DNA of 47,841 nucleotides from an uncultured Muribaculum sp. (GCA_910589555.1 CAJUTE010000017.1:1-47841); one strand, 5' to 3'. Counted from the stretch's first letter, positions 31,199 to 40,300 are shown. Made by a program: numbers and translations. The notes: generated by a model not told the origin, from the letters alone.

Positions 31199-32182
31199 TT
31201 ACATTATGCGTATGCTCTTGTGTTTGTGCCTGTTTTTCTCCCCGAGGTCAAGTTTGAGGCGATAGCCTGCCCACACCTCGTGGCTGCCATTGCTGACGCG
31301 TGATATAGCCGACACCGGATAGTCGTAGCTGTAGCCGAGGAAAAAGTCTTTGTATTCAGCTCCGAGCACAAGCGACACTGCGTCCTTGTAGCGGTAACCG
31401 AGACCGGCGGTAAGAAATTTTTTGTACCGTGCCCTGACTGTGAATTCCGCGGTAGTGAAAGTGAAATCGGTTTTTACCAGCAGCGATGGCTGTATTTCAA
31501 ATAACGTGTTTTTAACCGGAATATTGCCGTCGGCGAAAAAATAAGCGATTCTGCCGGCTTTGAATTCATATTCATTTTCTGTGCCCGATCCATCGGTCGA
31601 CATGGTTATGGTGGGCTCGTTGACATGGGTCACTGAAATTCCGGCTCGGAAGTAGCGGTGGGTGTAGAAAGCGCCGAGCCCCAGGTCAAATGATGTGCCA
31701 TGCACGTCGGTGGTGGGGATGCCGTCGTCGGTGCCCTCGTGAAAGTCATCGCCGTCGGGCAATATCACCTCCGAGCCCTTGAACGATTCGTCGAAGACGC
31801 CCGCCTGCAAGCCTATCGACAGCTCGCCTTTCCACAGTTTCAGTTTATAGGCGGCTTGGATGCCGAGGGTCATGTTTTTGTAAAGTCCCATGCTCTCCTG
31901 TTGCATGATAAGCCCCACGCCGAAGCGTTTTGACGCGATTTTGAGCGGCATTTCGGCGGCGGCGATAAACGTGACCGGGGCATTGGGGATGCCGGTCCAT
32001 TGCATACGTGAGCCCGCGCGTATGCGCAGATAGTCGGTGGTGCCGATGGCGCCGGCGTTATAGTAGTTGGGGACTTCGTAATACTGCGTGAACTGGGCGT
32101 CGACCTGTGCCGCGGCTTGAAAGGCGGCAGTGGCGCAGAGGGCGGCGATCAGCAGTGATATCAGTCGGTAGTGCAGCTTCAT
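31199..32182 (-). CDS. porP: PorP/SprF family outer-membrane protein
   Basis: The 327-residue protein has a signal peptide (about 1-25, ending AAFQAAAQ) and the PorP/SprF opening VDAQFTQYYEVPNYYNAGAIG. A series of amphipathic beta strands follows, with family blocks such as FGVGLIMQQESMGLYKN, LSIGLQAGVF and FFLGYSYDYPVSAIS. PorP-type proteins are 14-stranded barrels that partner the T9SS (anchoring PorE or the SprB adhesin in gliders). The position directly ahead of gldK matches porPKLMN in Porphyromonas gingivalis. It starts on the base next to the porT stop codon. Confidence 0.92.
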   Translation of the reverse strand: MKLHYRLISLLIAALCATAAFQAAAQVDAQFTQYYEVPNYYNAGAIGTTDYLRIRAGSRMQWTGIPNAPVTFIAAAEMPLKIASKRFGVGLIMQQESMGLYKNMTLGIQAAYKLKLWKGELSIGLQAGVFDESFKGSEVILPDGDDFHEGTDDGIPTTDVHGTSFDLGLGAFYTHRYFRAGISVTHVNEPTITMSTDGSGTENEYEFKAGRIAYFFADGNIPVKNTLFEIQPSLLVKTDFTFTTAEFTVRARYKKFLTAGLGYRYKDAVSLVLGAEYKDFFLGYSYDYPVSAISRVSNGSHEVWAGYRLKLDLGEKNRHKHKSIRIM

Positions 32183-32917
32183 TTATTCGAAATAGAAGGA
32201 TAGCACCACCATCTGTGTGGTGGCTTTTTTTAACGAATTGGTGAATTTCATGCCGTCGGGGTCATCCTCGAAATCGGGACGTTCATGCTTGAGGATGTCC
32301 GAGAGCCCGAAGCAGAATTTTATCTCAGGACACAATTTGAAGTATGGCAGGTAGATGTCACATCCGAAACCGGCTGTGAGCATGAAATCGGTGCTCTTGA
32401 GACGCAGAAATTCGCGGGGACGTTTCTTTGACACGTCAAACACTCCCATCACACCCCCCACGAGATAGGGGCGCACATTGTGATAGCGGGTGGCGGAGAA
32501 CTTCAAGTCGACAGGAATCACCACGTAATTGGACTTGATGTTCTGTTGCTGCCACGCGTCGTTGGTGGTGTCGTGCATCTTGACGACACGGTTGCCGAAA
32601 TACATTCCCGGCGTGAAACGCACATTAAAATAATCATTTAGGCGAACGTCGAGCAGCCCGTTCACGCAGAATCCGGGTGAGAAATCGGGCTGCTCCATGA
32701 ACCATGTTTCGCCATTGTCGGTAGTGAAACCGTTATGTGTGAATGAGAGGTCGAGGGTGTGCATTCCCACCGAAAAGCCCAGATGCCAACGCCGCAGATC
32801 GGCGTAAGGGCGATTGAGAAGCTTGTCGTTGCGTTGCTGTGCGGCTCCCGTGCCAGCGCAAGAGAGCAGCAAAAAGCAGCATAGCAAAATTTTATATGCA
32901 CATTGGTTCAGATTCAT
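32183..32917 (-). CDS. porT: PorT-family outer-membrane barrel protein
   Basis: The 244-residue protein has a signal peptide (about 1-27) and then NRPYADLRRWHLGFSVGMHTLDL, the typical PorT N-terminus. An 8-stranded outer-membrane barrel follows, with PGFCVNGLLDVRLNDYFNVRFTPGMYFG and a final strand ending in Phe (VLSFYFE). PorT is needed for T9SS function in P. gingivalis, although its exact role is unclear. There it lies away from porPKLMN; here it heads the operon directly. No perfect -7 box was found upstream of the operon, so its promoter position is open. Confidence 0.8.
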   Translation of the reverse strand: MNLNQCAYKILLCCFLLLSCAGTGAAQQRNDKLLNRPYADLRRWHLGFSVGMHTLDLSFTHNGFTTDNGETWFMEQPDFSPGFCVNGLLDVRLNDYFNVRFTPGMYFGNRVVKMHDTTNDAWQQQNIKSNYVVIPVDLKFSATRYHNVRPYLVGGVMGVFDVSKKRPREFLRLKSTDFMLTAGFGCDIYLPYFKLCPEIKFCFGLSDILKHERPDFEDDPDGMKFTNSLKKATTQMVVLSFYFE

Positions 32918-33008
32918 CTCCTTAATAACGGCGCTGCGTGTGTCTTTATTGTTGAATAGTGGTGCCGTTTCGTGAAATTTTGCGCTTGCCTGTTGTCGTT
33001 CAAAAAGC

Positions 33009-33016
33009 TATATTTG
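33009..33016 (+). promoter_or_regulatory. Promoter of the GNAT gene
   Basis: TATATTTG is a perfect -7 box with a TTG (32986-32988) 20 bases upstream, a full Bacteroidetes promoter. It ends only 11 bases before the ATG, so the mRNA leader is nearly absent. Confidence 0.7.
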
Positions 33017-33027
33017 CAGAAAAAATC

Positions 33028-33519
33028 ATGCACATACGACCAACCGAATCACGTGATCTTGACCGCATTGATGAAATATTTGCTGCTGCAAAGCGATTTA
33101 TGCGGCGATCGGGCAATCTGTTTCAGTGGAGCGGCACATATCCTGACCGGAATGCGGTGCTTGCCGATATGGAGCGCGGGGTGAGCTATGTGATGGAGAA
33201 CGGCGAGGGGCTGCTGGTTGCAACTTTCGCCTTCATTCCCGGCGAGGAGCCCACTTATTGTGAAATCAAGGGCGCATGGTTGGATGACTCTCCCTATTGC
33301 ACCATTCATCGCATCGCCTCCGACGGCAGCGAGCGAGGAGTGCTGAATAGGTGTCTCGACTGGTGCTTCACCCGCTGCGGCAACATAAGGATCGACACTC
33401 ATGCCGACAACCGGGTGATGAAAAACGGTCTTATGGATTACGGATTCACCGAGTGCGGCATAATCCGCCTCACCGACGGCTCCGACCGCATCGCCTTCCA
33501 AAAGCATGTTAAGATTTAA
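33028..33519 (+). CDS. GNAT-family N-acetyltransferase
   Basis: The 163-residue protein starts MHIRPTESRDLDRIDEIF, the common first strand and helix of the GNAT fold. It has the acceptor-side segment FQWSGTYPDRNAVLADMERG, central strands with LLVATFAFIPGEEPTYCEI, and a late conserved block IRIDTHADNRVMKNGLMDYGFTECG (partly cited) that fits the acetyl-CoA-binding half. The substrate is unknown. The frame is open 23 codons further upstream, but the ATG at 33028 follows the promoter and matches the fold start. It is transcribed away from the T9SS operon. Confidence 0.87.
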   Translation: MHIRPTESRDLDRIDEIFAAAKRFMRRSGNLFQWSGTYPDRNAVLADMERGVSYVMENGEGLLVATFAFIPGEEPTYCEIKGAWLDDSPYCTIHRIASDGSERGVLNRCLDWCFTRCGNIRIDTHADNRVMKNGLMDYGFTECGIIRLTDGSDRIAFQKHVKI

Positions 33520-33608
33520 TTTTTTCGGTGCAGCATCTTATACTTATTGAATATTATTCGTCTATAAGTAAGTTAAAAATGTTTTGATTAGTATAAAAAC
33601 AAGGCTTG

Positions 33609-33616
33609 TAATTTTG
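33609..33616 (+). promoter_or_regulatory. Promoter -7 box of the ATPase gene
   Basis: TAATTTTG matches TAnnTTTG, with TTTTG (33582-33586) about 22 bases upstream. It lies 49 bases before the chosen ATG. Confidence 0.6.
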
Positions 33617-33617
33617 T

Positions 33618-33658
33618 ATTATGCTGCAAAATCATTATGTTTGTGGAGCATAATGATT
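33618..33658 (+). promoter_or_regulatory. Two mutually exclusive hairpins in the ATPase leader
   Basis: ATTATGCT (33618-33625) can pair with AGCATAAT (33647-33654). AATCATTATG (33630-33639) can pair with CATAATGATT (33649-33658). The right arms overlap, so only one stem can form at a time, just ahead of the start codon at 33666. The pattern resembles an attenuator, or alternatively an operator for a dimeric repressor. Confidence 0.5.
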
Positions 33659-33665
33659 GATACGC

Positions 33666-35039
33666 ATGAAATTCGTTGATAGAATAGATGAAGCTGCACG
33701 TTTGAAGGATGCTCTTTCGAGAGAGAGGTCCTCGTTAGTCGTCATGTATGGTCGTAGACGATTGGGTAAGTCAACGCTTATCAAAAGAGTATTGTCGGAC
33801 AATGATGTTTATTTTCTCGCCGACCGTTCTGAAGCCCAACATCAGAGAATATTGCTCGCCAAAATGATAGCACAAGTGTTTCCGGATTTCGATAAGTTGA
33901 CCTATCCGGATTGGGAATCTATGTTTCGTGCGGTCAATTATCGAACAGACAAGCGTTTTACTCTATGTTTGGATGAATTTCCTTATCTTGTGGCGCAATC
34001 TCCGGAACTGCCGTCTGTTCTGCAGAAACTTGTTGATGAGAAGCAACTGAAGTATAATCTTGTGCTTTGCGGTTCTTCTCAAAATATGATGTACGGGTTG
34101 TTCCTTGATTCTACAGCACCTCTCTATGGTCGTGCTGATGAGATAATGAGGTTAGCGCCGATACGTTTGCCGTATATTCAGGAGGCTTTGAGTCTTGATG
34201 CGATGGAGGCAATTGAAGAATATGCCGTATGGGGCGGTGTGCCGCGTTATTGGGAACTAAGAGAAAACAGGAGTTCACTTGATGATGCGCTGTGGCGCAA
34301 TATCCTTTCTGTAAATGGCATTCTTTACGAAGAGCCTGTAAAACTGTTTCAGGATGATGTAAAGGATATTGTCAAGACTTCAACAATAATGTCATATATC
34401 GGTACCGGCGCAAATCGTCTTTCCGAGATTGCTGCACGATGCAATGAACCGGCAACTAATTTGTCACGACCATTGAAGAAGCTTGTGGATCTCGGATTCT
34501 TGGAAAAAGATGTTCCATTCGGGATTGATGAAAAGAATGCGAAAAAGAGTCTCTATAAGATAGCCGATCCGTTTATGGCATTCTACTATCAGTTTGTTGT
34601 TCCGAATCGCTCGTTCATTGAACTTGATCGTCGCCTGCCTATTGAACAGGCTTTGAACGCACATTTCTCGGAATATGTGAGTATGCAATGGGAAAAACTG
34701 TGCAGAGATGCTGTAACCGGTAATCTTGTCAATGGGGTAGTTTATGGTAAGGCAAAACGCTGGTGGGGTTCTGTTCTCAATGAGGATAAGAAGCCGGAAC
34801 AAGTAGAATTTGATGTAATTGCCGAATCGCTTGATAAAAAGTATTTGCTGGTTGGTGAATGTAAATGGACAACAGGGGAGAATGGAAAACAGCTGACAGC
34901 TGAACTTCTCCGTAAGGCTAATCTGTTGCCATTTGCCCAAAATTACACTATCATTCCACTGCTGTTCCTTAAAAAGGAGCCGAAGGATGATATAGGTAAT
35001 GCGATGTTTCCGGAGGATATTGTCAAGTTAATGAAATAA
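33666..35039 (+). CDS. AAA-type ATPase with DUF234 nuclease-like C-terminus
   Basis: The 457-residue protein is of the archaeal/bacterial ATPase type common in Bacteroidales. The N-terminal P-loop domain has RRRLGKSTLIKRV (Walker A) and FTLCLDEFPYLV (Walker B, DEFPYL), followed by the family block LVLCGSSQNMMYGLF. A winged helix (about 235-280, SEIAARCNEPATNLSRPLKKL) precedes the C-terminal DUF234 domain. That domain carries a PD-(D/E)XK-like set: an Asp in EFDVIAES and ECKW in LLVGECKW. The cellular role is unknown; related genes often sit in mobile or defence-like positions. The gene is A+T-rich compared with its neighbours, which suggests transfer. The ATG at 33666 is preferred over a TTG three codons upstream. 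Confidence 0.88.
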   Translation: MKFVDRIDEAARLKDALSRERSSLVVMYGRRRLGKSTLIKRVLSDNDVYFLADRSEAQHQRILLAKMIAQVFPDFDKLTYPDWESMFRAVNYRTDKRFTLCLDEFPYLVAQSPELPSVLQKLVDEKQLKYNLVLCGSSQNMMYGLFLDSTAPLYGRADEIMRLAPIRLPYIQEALSLDAMEAIEEYAVWGGVPRYWELRENRSSLDDALWRNILSVNGILYEEPVKLFQDDVKDIVKTSTIMSYIGTGANRLSEIAARCNEPATNLSRPLKKLVDLGFLEKDVPFGIDEKNAKKSLYKIADPFMAFYYQFVVPNRSFIELDRRLPIEQALNAHFSEYVSMQWEKLCRDAVTGNLVNGVVYGKAKRWWGSVLNEDKKPEQVEFDVIAESLDKKYLLVGECKWTTGENGKQLTAELLRKANLLPFAQNYTIIPLLFLKKEPKDDIGNAMFPEDIVKLMK

Positions 35040-35122
35040 AGTTAAGGATATTAGGGTATGTGTGATAATCTTGTCTAAGAATGCGGATTTTTTTGTGAAT
35101 AATTGAAATTTTTGTGAATTGA

Positions 35123-35153
35123 TTGGAGGAAATTATTTAATTCTGTATCTTTG
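35123..35153 (+). promoter_or_regulatory. Promoter of the GH97 gene
   Basis: TTG (35123-35125) and TATCTTTG (35146-35153) are spaced by 20 bases, a textbook Bacteroidetes -33/-7 promoter. It ends 34 bases before the ATG. Confidence 0.8.
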
Positions 35154-35187
35154 CAATAGTAAGTAACTATTTATATTTATAGCGATT

Positions 35188-37308
35188 ATGAAATTTCATC
35201 TCTGTTCTGTAATGGCGGCTGCCGGATTGATTTCGGCAATGTCGGCTTGCAACACCGGAGGTACCAGAACCTTGGAATCTCCTGACGGTAATGTGAAAAT
35301 TGAATTCAATCTCACCAAGCAGGGCGAACCCACCTATGATGCTATGTACAAAGGCAAAACAATAGTGGGTGAGTCAAAACTTGGCTTTGAGGCGCAAGGA
35401 CTTCCTTCGCTCACCGAGGGCTTCAAGGTTGTGGGCATATCCATGGGCTCGGAGGATGAGACATGGGCGCCGGTGTGGGGCGAGTCTGACTCTATACGGA
35501 ACAATTATAACTCCATGACCATCAAGATGCGCAAGAATGCCGACTCGGTGGAAGTGTTGATGGGGGTGGAATTCCGCGCCTATGATGACGGAATCGCTTT
35601 CCGATATGTATTTCCCGAGCAGGAAACCAAGCAATTTGTCATAACCGACGAGTTGTCGCAGTTTGCCATGACCGGCGACCACACCGCATGGTGGATCCCC
35701 GGCGACTACGATACACAGGAGTATGAATACGTGAAGTCGCCATTGAGCGAAATACGCAGCCTGAACACTGACGACAAGCTCGGCAACGTGTCGCAGACAG
35801 GTTTTTCTCCTACAGGTGTGCAGACCTCGCTCATGCTGAAGACTGCCGACAGCCTTTATCTTAACATCCATGAGGCGGCTCTTGTCGATTTTCCGGCAAT
35901 GCACCTTAACCTCGATGATTCGACTATGGTGTTCACTTCGTGGTTGACTCCGTCGCCCGACGGCACCAAGGCTGTCATCAAGACTCCGTTCAAAACACCG
36001 TGGCGTGTGGTGATGGTATCTGACAAGGCTACCGACATTCTCGCTACCCAGATCATATACAACCTTAATGAGCCGTGTGCCATCGACGACACTTCATGGA
36101 TCAAGCCTGTGAAATTCATGGGCGTGTGGTGGGAGATGATCACCGGAAAGAGCGAGTGGTCCTACACCAATGCCGAAAACTTTGACCTCGCCACATTTGA
36201 CTATTCAAAAGCTAAACCTCACGGCAAGCATGGCGCCAACAACGAAAACGTGAAACGCTACATCGATTTCGCCGCCGAAAACGGCATGGACCAATTGCTG
36301 ATCGAAGGCTGGAACGTGGGCTGGGAAGACTGGTTTGGCAAGGAGAAAGACTATGTGTTTGACTTCGTGACACCTTATCCCGATTTCGATATCGCGATGT
36401 TGAATGAGTACGCTCACTCCAAGGGCATAAAGCTCATGATGCATCATGAGACATCGGGCTCCATCCCCAACTATGAGCGCCACATGGACCGTGCCTATGA
36501 CCTGATGAACCAATATGGCTACAATGCCGTGAAGAGCGGTTATGTAGGTCCTATTCTTCCCAAGGGAAGATATCACTACGGACAGGCTGAGGTCAACCAC
36601 TATCTCGACGCTGTCAAGAAGGCTGCCGAGAAGAAAATAATGGTGGATGCCCACGAGGCTGTGCGCCCCACCGGACTTGCCCGCACCTATCCCAACCTGC
36701 TCGCCAACGAAAGCGCCATGGGAACGGAATATCAGTCCATGTCGCCGGGACACGTCACCATCCTGCCGTTTACCCGCCTGAAGGGCGGACCGATGGACTT
36801 CACTCCCGGTATCTTCAAGATGGATCTTAGCACATTTGCCCCCAATAACCATAATAAGAAACGTGCCACTATCGCCAATCAGCTCGCGCTTTATGTGACG
36901 ATGTATTCACCGTTGCAGATGGCAGCCGACTTCCCCGAGCATTATGCCGAGAAAGCCGATGCCTTCCAATTCATCAAGGATGTGCCTGTCGACTGGAGCG
37001 AGAGTCATTATCTCGATGCCGAGCCGGGTGAATTCATCATCGTGGCACGTCGCCAGAAGAACGGCGACAGTTGGTATGTGGGTGGCGTCACCAATGAGAA
37101 TGCCCGCGAAGTGACTGTGCCCCTGTCATTCCTCGCCCCCGACACGCAGTATGAGGCTACATTCTACACGGATGCCGCCGACACCGATTGCGACACCAAC
37201 CCCGAGACCTACGTGATCAAGAAAGAGACCGTCACTTCCGCCTCGGCGCCGGTGATAAAGATGGCTCGCGGCGGCGGCTTCGCCATCTCCATCGTCCCCA
37301 AGAAATAA
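35188..37308 (+). CDS. Glycoside hydrolase family 97 lipoprotein
   Basis: The 706-residue protein has a lipoprotein signal (lipobox with Cys21 in MSACN), so it is tethered to a membrane. The three GH97 domains are in order: N-terminal beta-super-sandwich (about 25-285), TIM barrel (about 290-600, from WWEMITGKSEWSY), and C-terminal beta-sandwich. Key barrel loops are MMHHETSGSIPNYE, NAVKSGYVGPILPKGRYHYGQ, MVDAHEAVRPTGLARTYPN and NESAMGTEYQS. In retaining GH97 enzymes an Asp nucleophile sits in the loop that reads KSGYVG here. Its absence and the Glu residues in the later loops suggest an inverting alpha-glucosidase, like SusB. It is followed by a strong terminator. Confidence 0.9.
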   Translation: MKFHLCSVMAAAGLISAMSACNTGGTRTLESPDGNVKIEFNLTKQGEPTYDAMYKGKTIVGESKLGFEAQGLPSLTEGFKVVGISMGSEDETWAPVWGESDSIRNNYNSMTIKMRKNADSVEVLMGVEFRAYDDGIAFRYVFPEQETKQFVITDELSQFAMTGDHTAWWIPGDYDTQEYEYVKSPLSEIRSLNTDDKLGNVSQTGFSPTGVQTSLMLKTADSLYLNIHEAALVDFPAMHLNLDDSTMVFTSWLTPSPDGTKAVIKTPFKTPWRVVMVSDKATDILATQIIYNLNEPCAIDDTSWIKPVKFMGVWWEMITGKSEWSYTNAENFDLATFDYSKAKPHGKHGANNENVKRYIDFAAENGMDQLLIEGWNVGWEDWFGKEKDYVFDFVTPYPDFDIAMLNEYAHSKGIKLMMHHETSGSIPNYERHMDRAYDLMNQYGYNAVKSGYVGPILPKGRYHYGQAEVNHYLDAVKKAAEKKIMVDAHEAVRPTGLARTYPNLLANESAMGTEYQSMSPGHVTILPFTRLKGGPMDFTPGIFKMDLSTFAPNNHNKKRATIANQLALYVTMYSPLQMAADFPEHYAEKADAFQFIKDVPVDWSESHYLDAEPGEFIIVARRQKNGDSWYVGGVTNENAREVTVPLSFLAPDTQYEATFYTDAADTDCDTNPETYVIKKETVTSASAPVIKMARGGGFAISIVPKK

Positions 37309-37327
37309 TCATGTTGTAATAATTCGG

Positions 37328-37364
37328 CGCGGGGCTATGTCATCATCGGCATAGCCCCGCGTTT
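37328..37364 (+). terminator. Terminator of the GH97 gene
   Basis: GCGGGGCTATG (37329-37339) pairs perfectly with CATAGCCCCGC (37350-37360), followed by GTTTATAT. It separates the GH97 and GH31 genes, which are therefore not one operon. Confidence 0.85.
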
Positions 37365-37452
37365 ATATGTTACGTCAGGATTTGAAGGCCCGATACAGAT
37401 GTTGCAGAACCTCTTTTATTAACGGAATTTGTGGGAGCGGCATAGCCGCGAT

Positions 37453-37631
37453 GTTGTGGTAAACCCCGCACGAGCAACGCGAGTGTGGGGCTGCTTATCT
37501 CTGCCTATGAGCTTCGTAGAAGCGATGTAGTGATGATCAGTTAGTTAATGTTATATTGCATCTCCGAAGCACTCTTCCCTTTATGTTCTTTCTCCCCACA
37601 CTCACTACGTTCGTGCGGGGTTTACCACAAC
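37453..37631. repeat. Inverted-repeat element between GH97 and GH31
   Basis: A 38-base arm at 37453-37490 (GTTGTGGTAAACCCCGCACG, then GAGTGTGGGG) and its reverse complement at 37594-37631 (CCCCACACTC, then CGTGCGGGGTTTACCACAAC) flank about 100 bases without a gene. The arms match except in a short central block (AGCAACGC versus AACGTAGT). Each arm is itself G+C-rich. It looks like a MITE or REP pair, distinct from the RAYT family at 19347-20215. The remaining gap shows nothing else apart from the GH31 promoter box. Confidence 0.85.
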
Positions 37632-37767
37632 GACGCACCTGCGGTGCTTACCGGTTCTTCTATTTAAAACTGGGGTTGAGCCAATTCAGGTGGGTTGGTT
37701 TGGGTGTTTTTTGGCGGATTTTTTGTTTTTTGGGGTGGATGTGATGTGTTGCGTCCTTACTTTTTGT

Positions 37768-37775
37768 TATATTTG
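37768..37775 (+). promoter_or_regulatory. GH31 promoter -7 box
   Basis: TATATTTG is a perfect TAnnTTTG match, 17 bases before the GH31 ATG. A TTG lies about 16 bases upstream of it. Confidence 0.65.
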
Positions 37776-37792
37776 GAGAAAATTGTGATTCA

Positions 37793-40150
37793 ATGAGAAA
37801 GATAGTATTATTTTTTGCCGTGCTGGGCTTGGTGGTCCGGTGTTTCGGCGTGACAAACGGTGTTATTTCGACGACCACACGCGATGGTCGGCGGGTGGTG
37901 GTGAAAGCTGTTGACGGAAACATTTTCCGTGTGAGCAACATCGCTCCCGGAGAGAGTGAGAAGCGAACTCAGGCTGCGGTGCTTGCCGCCGATGATTTCC
38001 AAGGTGGCATGGCTTCCGATTCAATTAACATGGTGATTACGTTGCCGTCGGGAGTGTCGGCGGTGCTCGACAGGCGGTCGGGCTCGGTGTGTTTCATGGA
38101 CTCCACCGGAAGATTGCTGACCGACAGCGGAGTGCGTGGCGGTGCCGAAGGCAAACGCTCGATTGAGCTGACTCCCACAGCGGCGGGCTCTTTCTACGGT
38201 GGAGGCGAACGCGGACACAGTTTCGACGTGCAAGGCGACACTCTGGTGATGTATAACCGTCAGAACTACGGCTATACCGAGGGTGATCCGCGCATCAGCC
38301 AGATGAATATCTGCGTTCCTGTATTTGTGAGCAAAATTGGCGGCTACAGTGTGCTTTTCGACGACTATGCCGCTGCGACTCTCGTGATGGGCGATCCCAT
38401 TGTCTACACCTCTGAGAGCCGCCGTCCGGTGTCATATTATTTCATCTATGGCGAGGGGACTCTTGCCGGTGTCACCGAGGAATATTCGCGTCTCACAGGG
38501 CGGCAGAAGCTGCCTCCGTTCTGGGCGCTCGGCTATATCACATCCAAGTATGGCTACAAGACTGAGAGCGAGACACGCGGCGTGATCGACACTTTAAAGC
38601 GTGAGGGATACCCCGTGGATGGCGTGGTGCTCGACCTATACTGGTATGGCAAGGAGACCGACATGGGGCGCCTCGAATGGGACAAATCGCAATGGGGCGA
38701 TCACCGCAAGATGCTCTCCGACCTCAAGAATCAGGGAGTGAACACGGTGATAATATCGCAGCCCTACGTCAATAAAATAGGCGCTATCGACAATTATAAC
38801 GAGCTTGCATCGAAGGGTATGCTGACAAAGGATAAAAACGGAAAAATCAATGACGTGACCACTTGGGTGGGCGAAGCGGGAATGCTCGATGTGGCTAATC
38901 CCGACACTCGCCGCTGGCTTCGCGAGCGTTACCGCACACTCACCGATGAGGGGGTGACCGGCTGGTGGGGCGATCTTGGCGAGCCTGAGGTGCATCCCGA
39001 GACCATAGTACATGCCAATGGCGAAACGACACGCGAATATCACAACGTGTATGGCAACGTGTGGAGCTCCATCATCTACGACCTTTTCAACGATGAATAC
39101 CCCGACACCCGATTGATGACCTTGATGCGCGGCGGCACAGCGGGCTTGCAGCGTTACAGCGTGTTTCCATGGTCTACCGATGTGTCGCGCTCGTGGGGAG
39201 GGCTTCAGCCGCAGGTCAAGATCATGCTCAATTCCGGACTGAGCGGATTCGGTTATATGTCGCACGATGTGGGCGGCTTCGCTATCGACGAGGCTAATCC
39301 CACCGATCCGGAGCTTTATGTGAGATGGTTGCAGTTGGGCACGTTCTCGCCGATTCTGCGCACACATTCACAACGATTTGCCGAGCCATACAAATATCCG
39401 GAGTACCGCGACATAATCCTTCCGCTGGTGAAGATGCGTTATGAATGGCTGCCCTATAATTACACGCTTGCCTACGAAAATGCCGTGAAGGGCTATCCGC
39501 TTGTGCGCCCGTTGAACTTCGAGAGCGTTGGCGCTACGCCCTACGATTCGATAGTCGACGAGTATATGTGGGGCTCGGAGGTGCTTGTGGCTCCGGTGCT
39601 TCAGCAGGGTGCCACTTCGCGTGAAGTGATTTTCCCCGAAGGCACGTGGATCGATTTCGCCGATCCGGCGGTGAGCTATCACGGTCCCGCAACGGTCAAC
39701 TATGCCGCTCCGCTCGAAAGGTTGCCCCTGTTTGTGAAGAACGGCGCTTTCATTCCGCAAGCACCCTATGCGATGGAGAACACCGGCGATTATGATCCGT
39801 CGAGCTACACGGTGCTCTATTATCCGCGTGGCGATGTGAAGAGCAGCTACACACTCTATGAGGATGACCGCAGCTCCAATAATTCCATCGAGCAGGGCGA
39901 TTATGCGTTGATACGCTTCACCGGCGATGCCTCTGGCAAGGATATAAAGGTGGCAATGGAGCTTACCGGCGATTATCCCGGCATGAATGGCAGCAAAGAG
40001 GTGGTTCTGGAGCTTCCCGGCATTCCTGCAAGCGAAATCGCATGGGTTAAAGTCGACGGAAATAAAACGGCAATAAGTGAAGAAATGTTAAAGATAAAAA
40101 TAATTTTACAGGCTAATAGTGCTGTAAATGTGGAAATTAGGAAAAAGTGA
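37793..40150 (+). CDS. Glycoside hydrolase family 31 (alpha-glucosidase/xylosidase-like)
   Basis: The 785-residue protein has a signal peptide (about 1-19). It then has a GH31 N-terminal beta-sandwich (about 20-235), a catalytic barrel starting LPPFWALGYITSKYGY, and proximal and distal C-terminal beta domains. The nucleophile is Asp394 in WWGDLGEPE and the acid/base is Asp463 in PWSTDVSRSW; MSHDVGGF and RWLQLGTFSPILRTHS are further family blocks. It should release alpha-linked glucose, xylose or galactose from oligosaccharides in the periplasm or outside. With GH97 it suggests alpha-glycan use, but terminators and the repeat element separate them and no SusC/D genes are nearby. Confidence 0.93.
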   Translation: MRKIVLFFAVLGLVVRCFGVTNGVISTTTRDGRRVVVKAVDGNIFRVSNIAPGESEKRTQAAVLAADDFQGGMASDSINMVITLPSGVSAVLDRRSGSVCFMDSTGRLLTDSGVRGGAEGKRSIELTPTAAGSFYGGGERGHSFDVQGDTLVMYNRQNYGYTEGDPRISQMNICVPVFVSKIGGYSVLFDDYAAATLVMGDPIVYTSESRRPVSYYFIYGEGTLAGVTEEYSRLTGRQKLPPFWALGYITSKYGYKTESETRGVIDTLKREGYPVDGVVLDLYWYGKETDMGRLEWDKSQWGDHRKMLSDLKNQGVNTVIISQPYVNKIGAIDNYNELASKGMLTKDKNGKINDVTTWVGEAGMLDVANPDTRRWLRERYRTLTDEGVTGWWGDLGEPEVHPETIVHANGETTREYHNVYGNVWSSIIYDLFNDEYPDTRLMTLMRGGTAGLQRYSVFPWSTDVSRSWGGLQPQVKIMLNSGLSGFGYMSHDVGGFAIDEANPTDPELYVRWLQLGTFSPILRTHSQRFAEPYKYPEYRDIILPLVKMRYEWLPYNYTLAYENAVKGYPLVRPLNFESVGATPYDSIVDEYMWGSEVLVAPVLQQGATSREVIFPEGTWIDFADPAVSYHGPATVNYAAPLERLPLFVKNGAFIPQAPYAMENTGDYDPSSYTVLYYPRGDVKSSYTLYEDDRSSNNSIEQGDYALIRFTGDASGKDIKVAMELTGDYPGMNGSKEVVLELPGIPASEIAWVKVDGNKTAISEEMLKIKIILQANSAVNVEIRKK

Positions 40151-40261
40151 TGAAATTTTTCGCAAATAACGTGAACTATTTTATCGTGCTGATGTTTTAA
40201 TAGTACATAGCAAAATTACTTTTTCCATTGCAAGAAATGTGATAATGATTGGTTTATTATC

Positions 40262-40300
40262 AAGTTGGGAGATACCGGGAGGCATCTCCCAACTTATTTT
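40262..40300 (+). terminator. Terminator after the GH31 gene
   Basis: AAGTTGGGAGAT (40262-40273) pairs perfectly with ATCTCCCAACTT (40284-40295), followed by ATTTTAT. It lies about 110 bases after the GH31 stop. The rest of the gap to the MBL gene shows no gene. Confidence 0.8.

Noticed and set aside
35188..40150. A full polysaccharide-utilisation locus around GH97 and GH31
   Set aside because: There is no SusC/SusD pair or regulator. A terminator and a repeat element separate the two genes.
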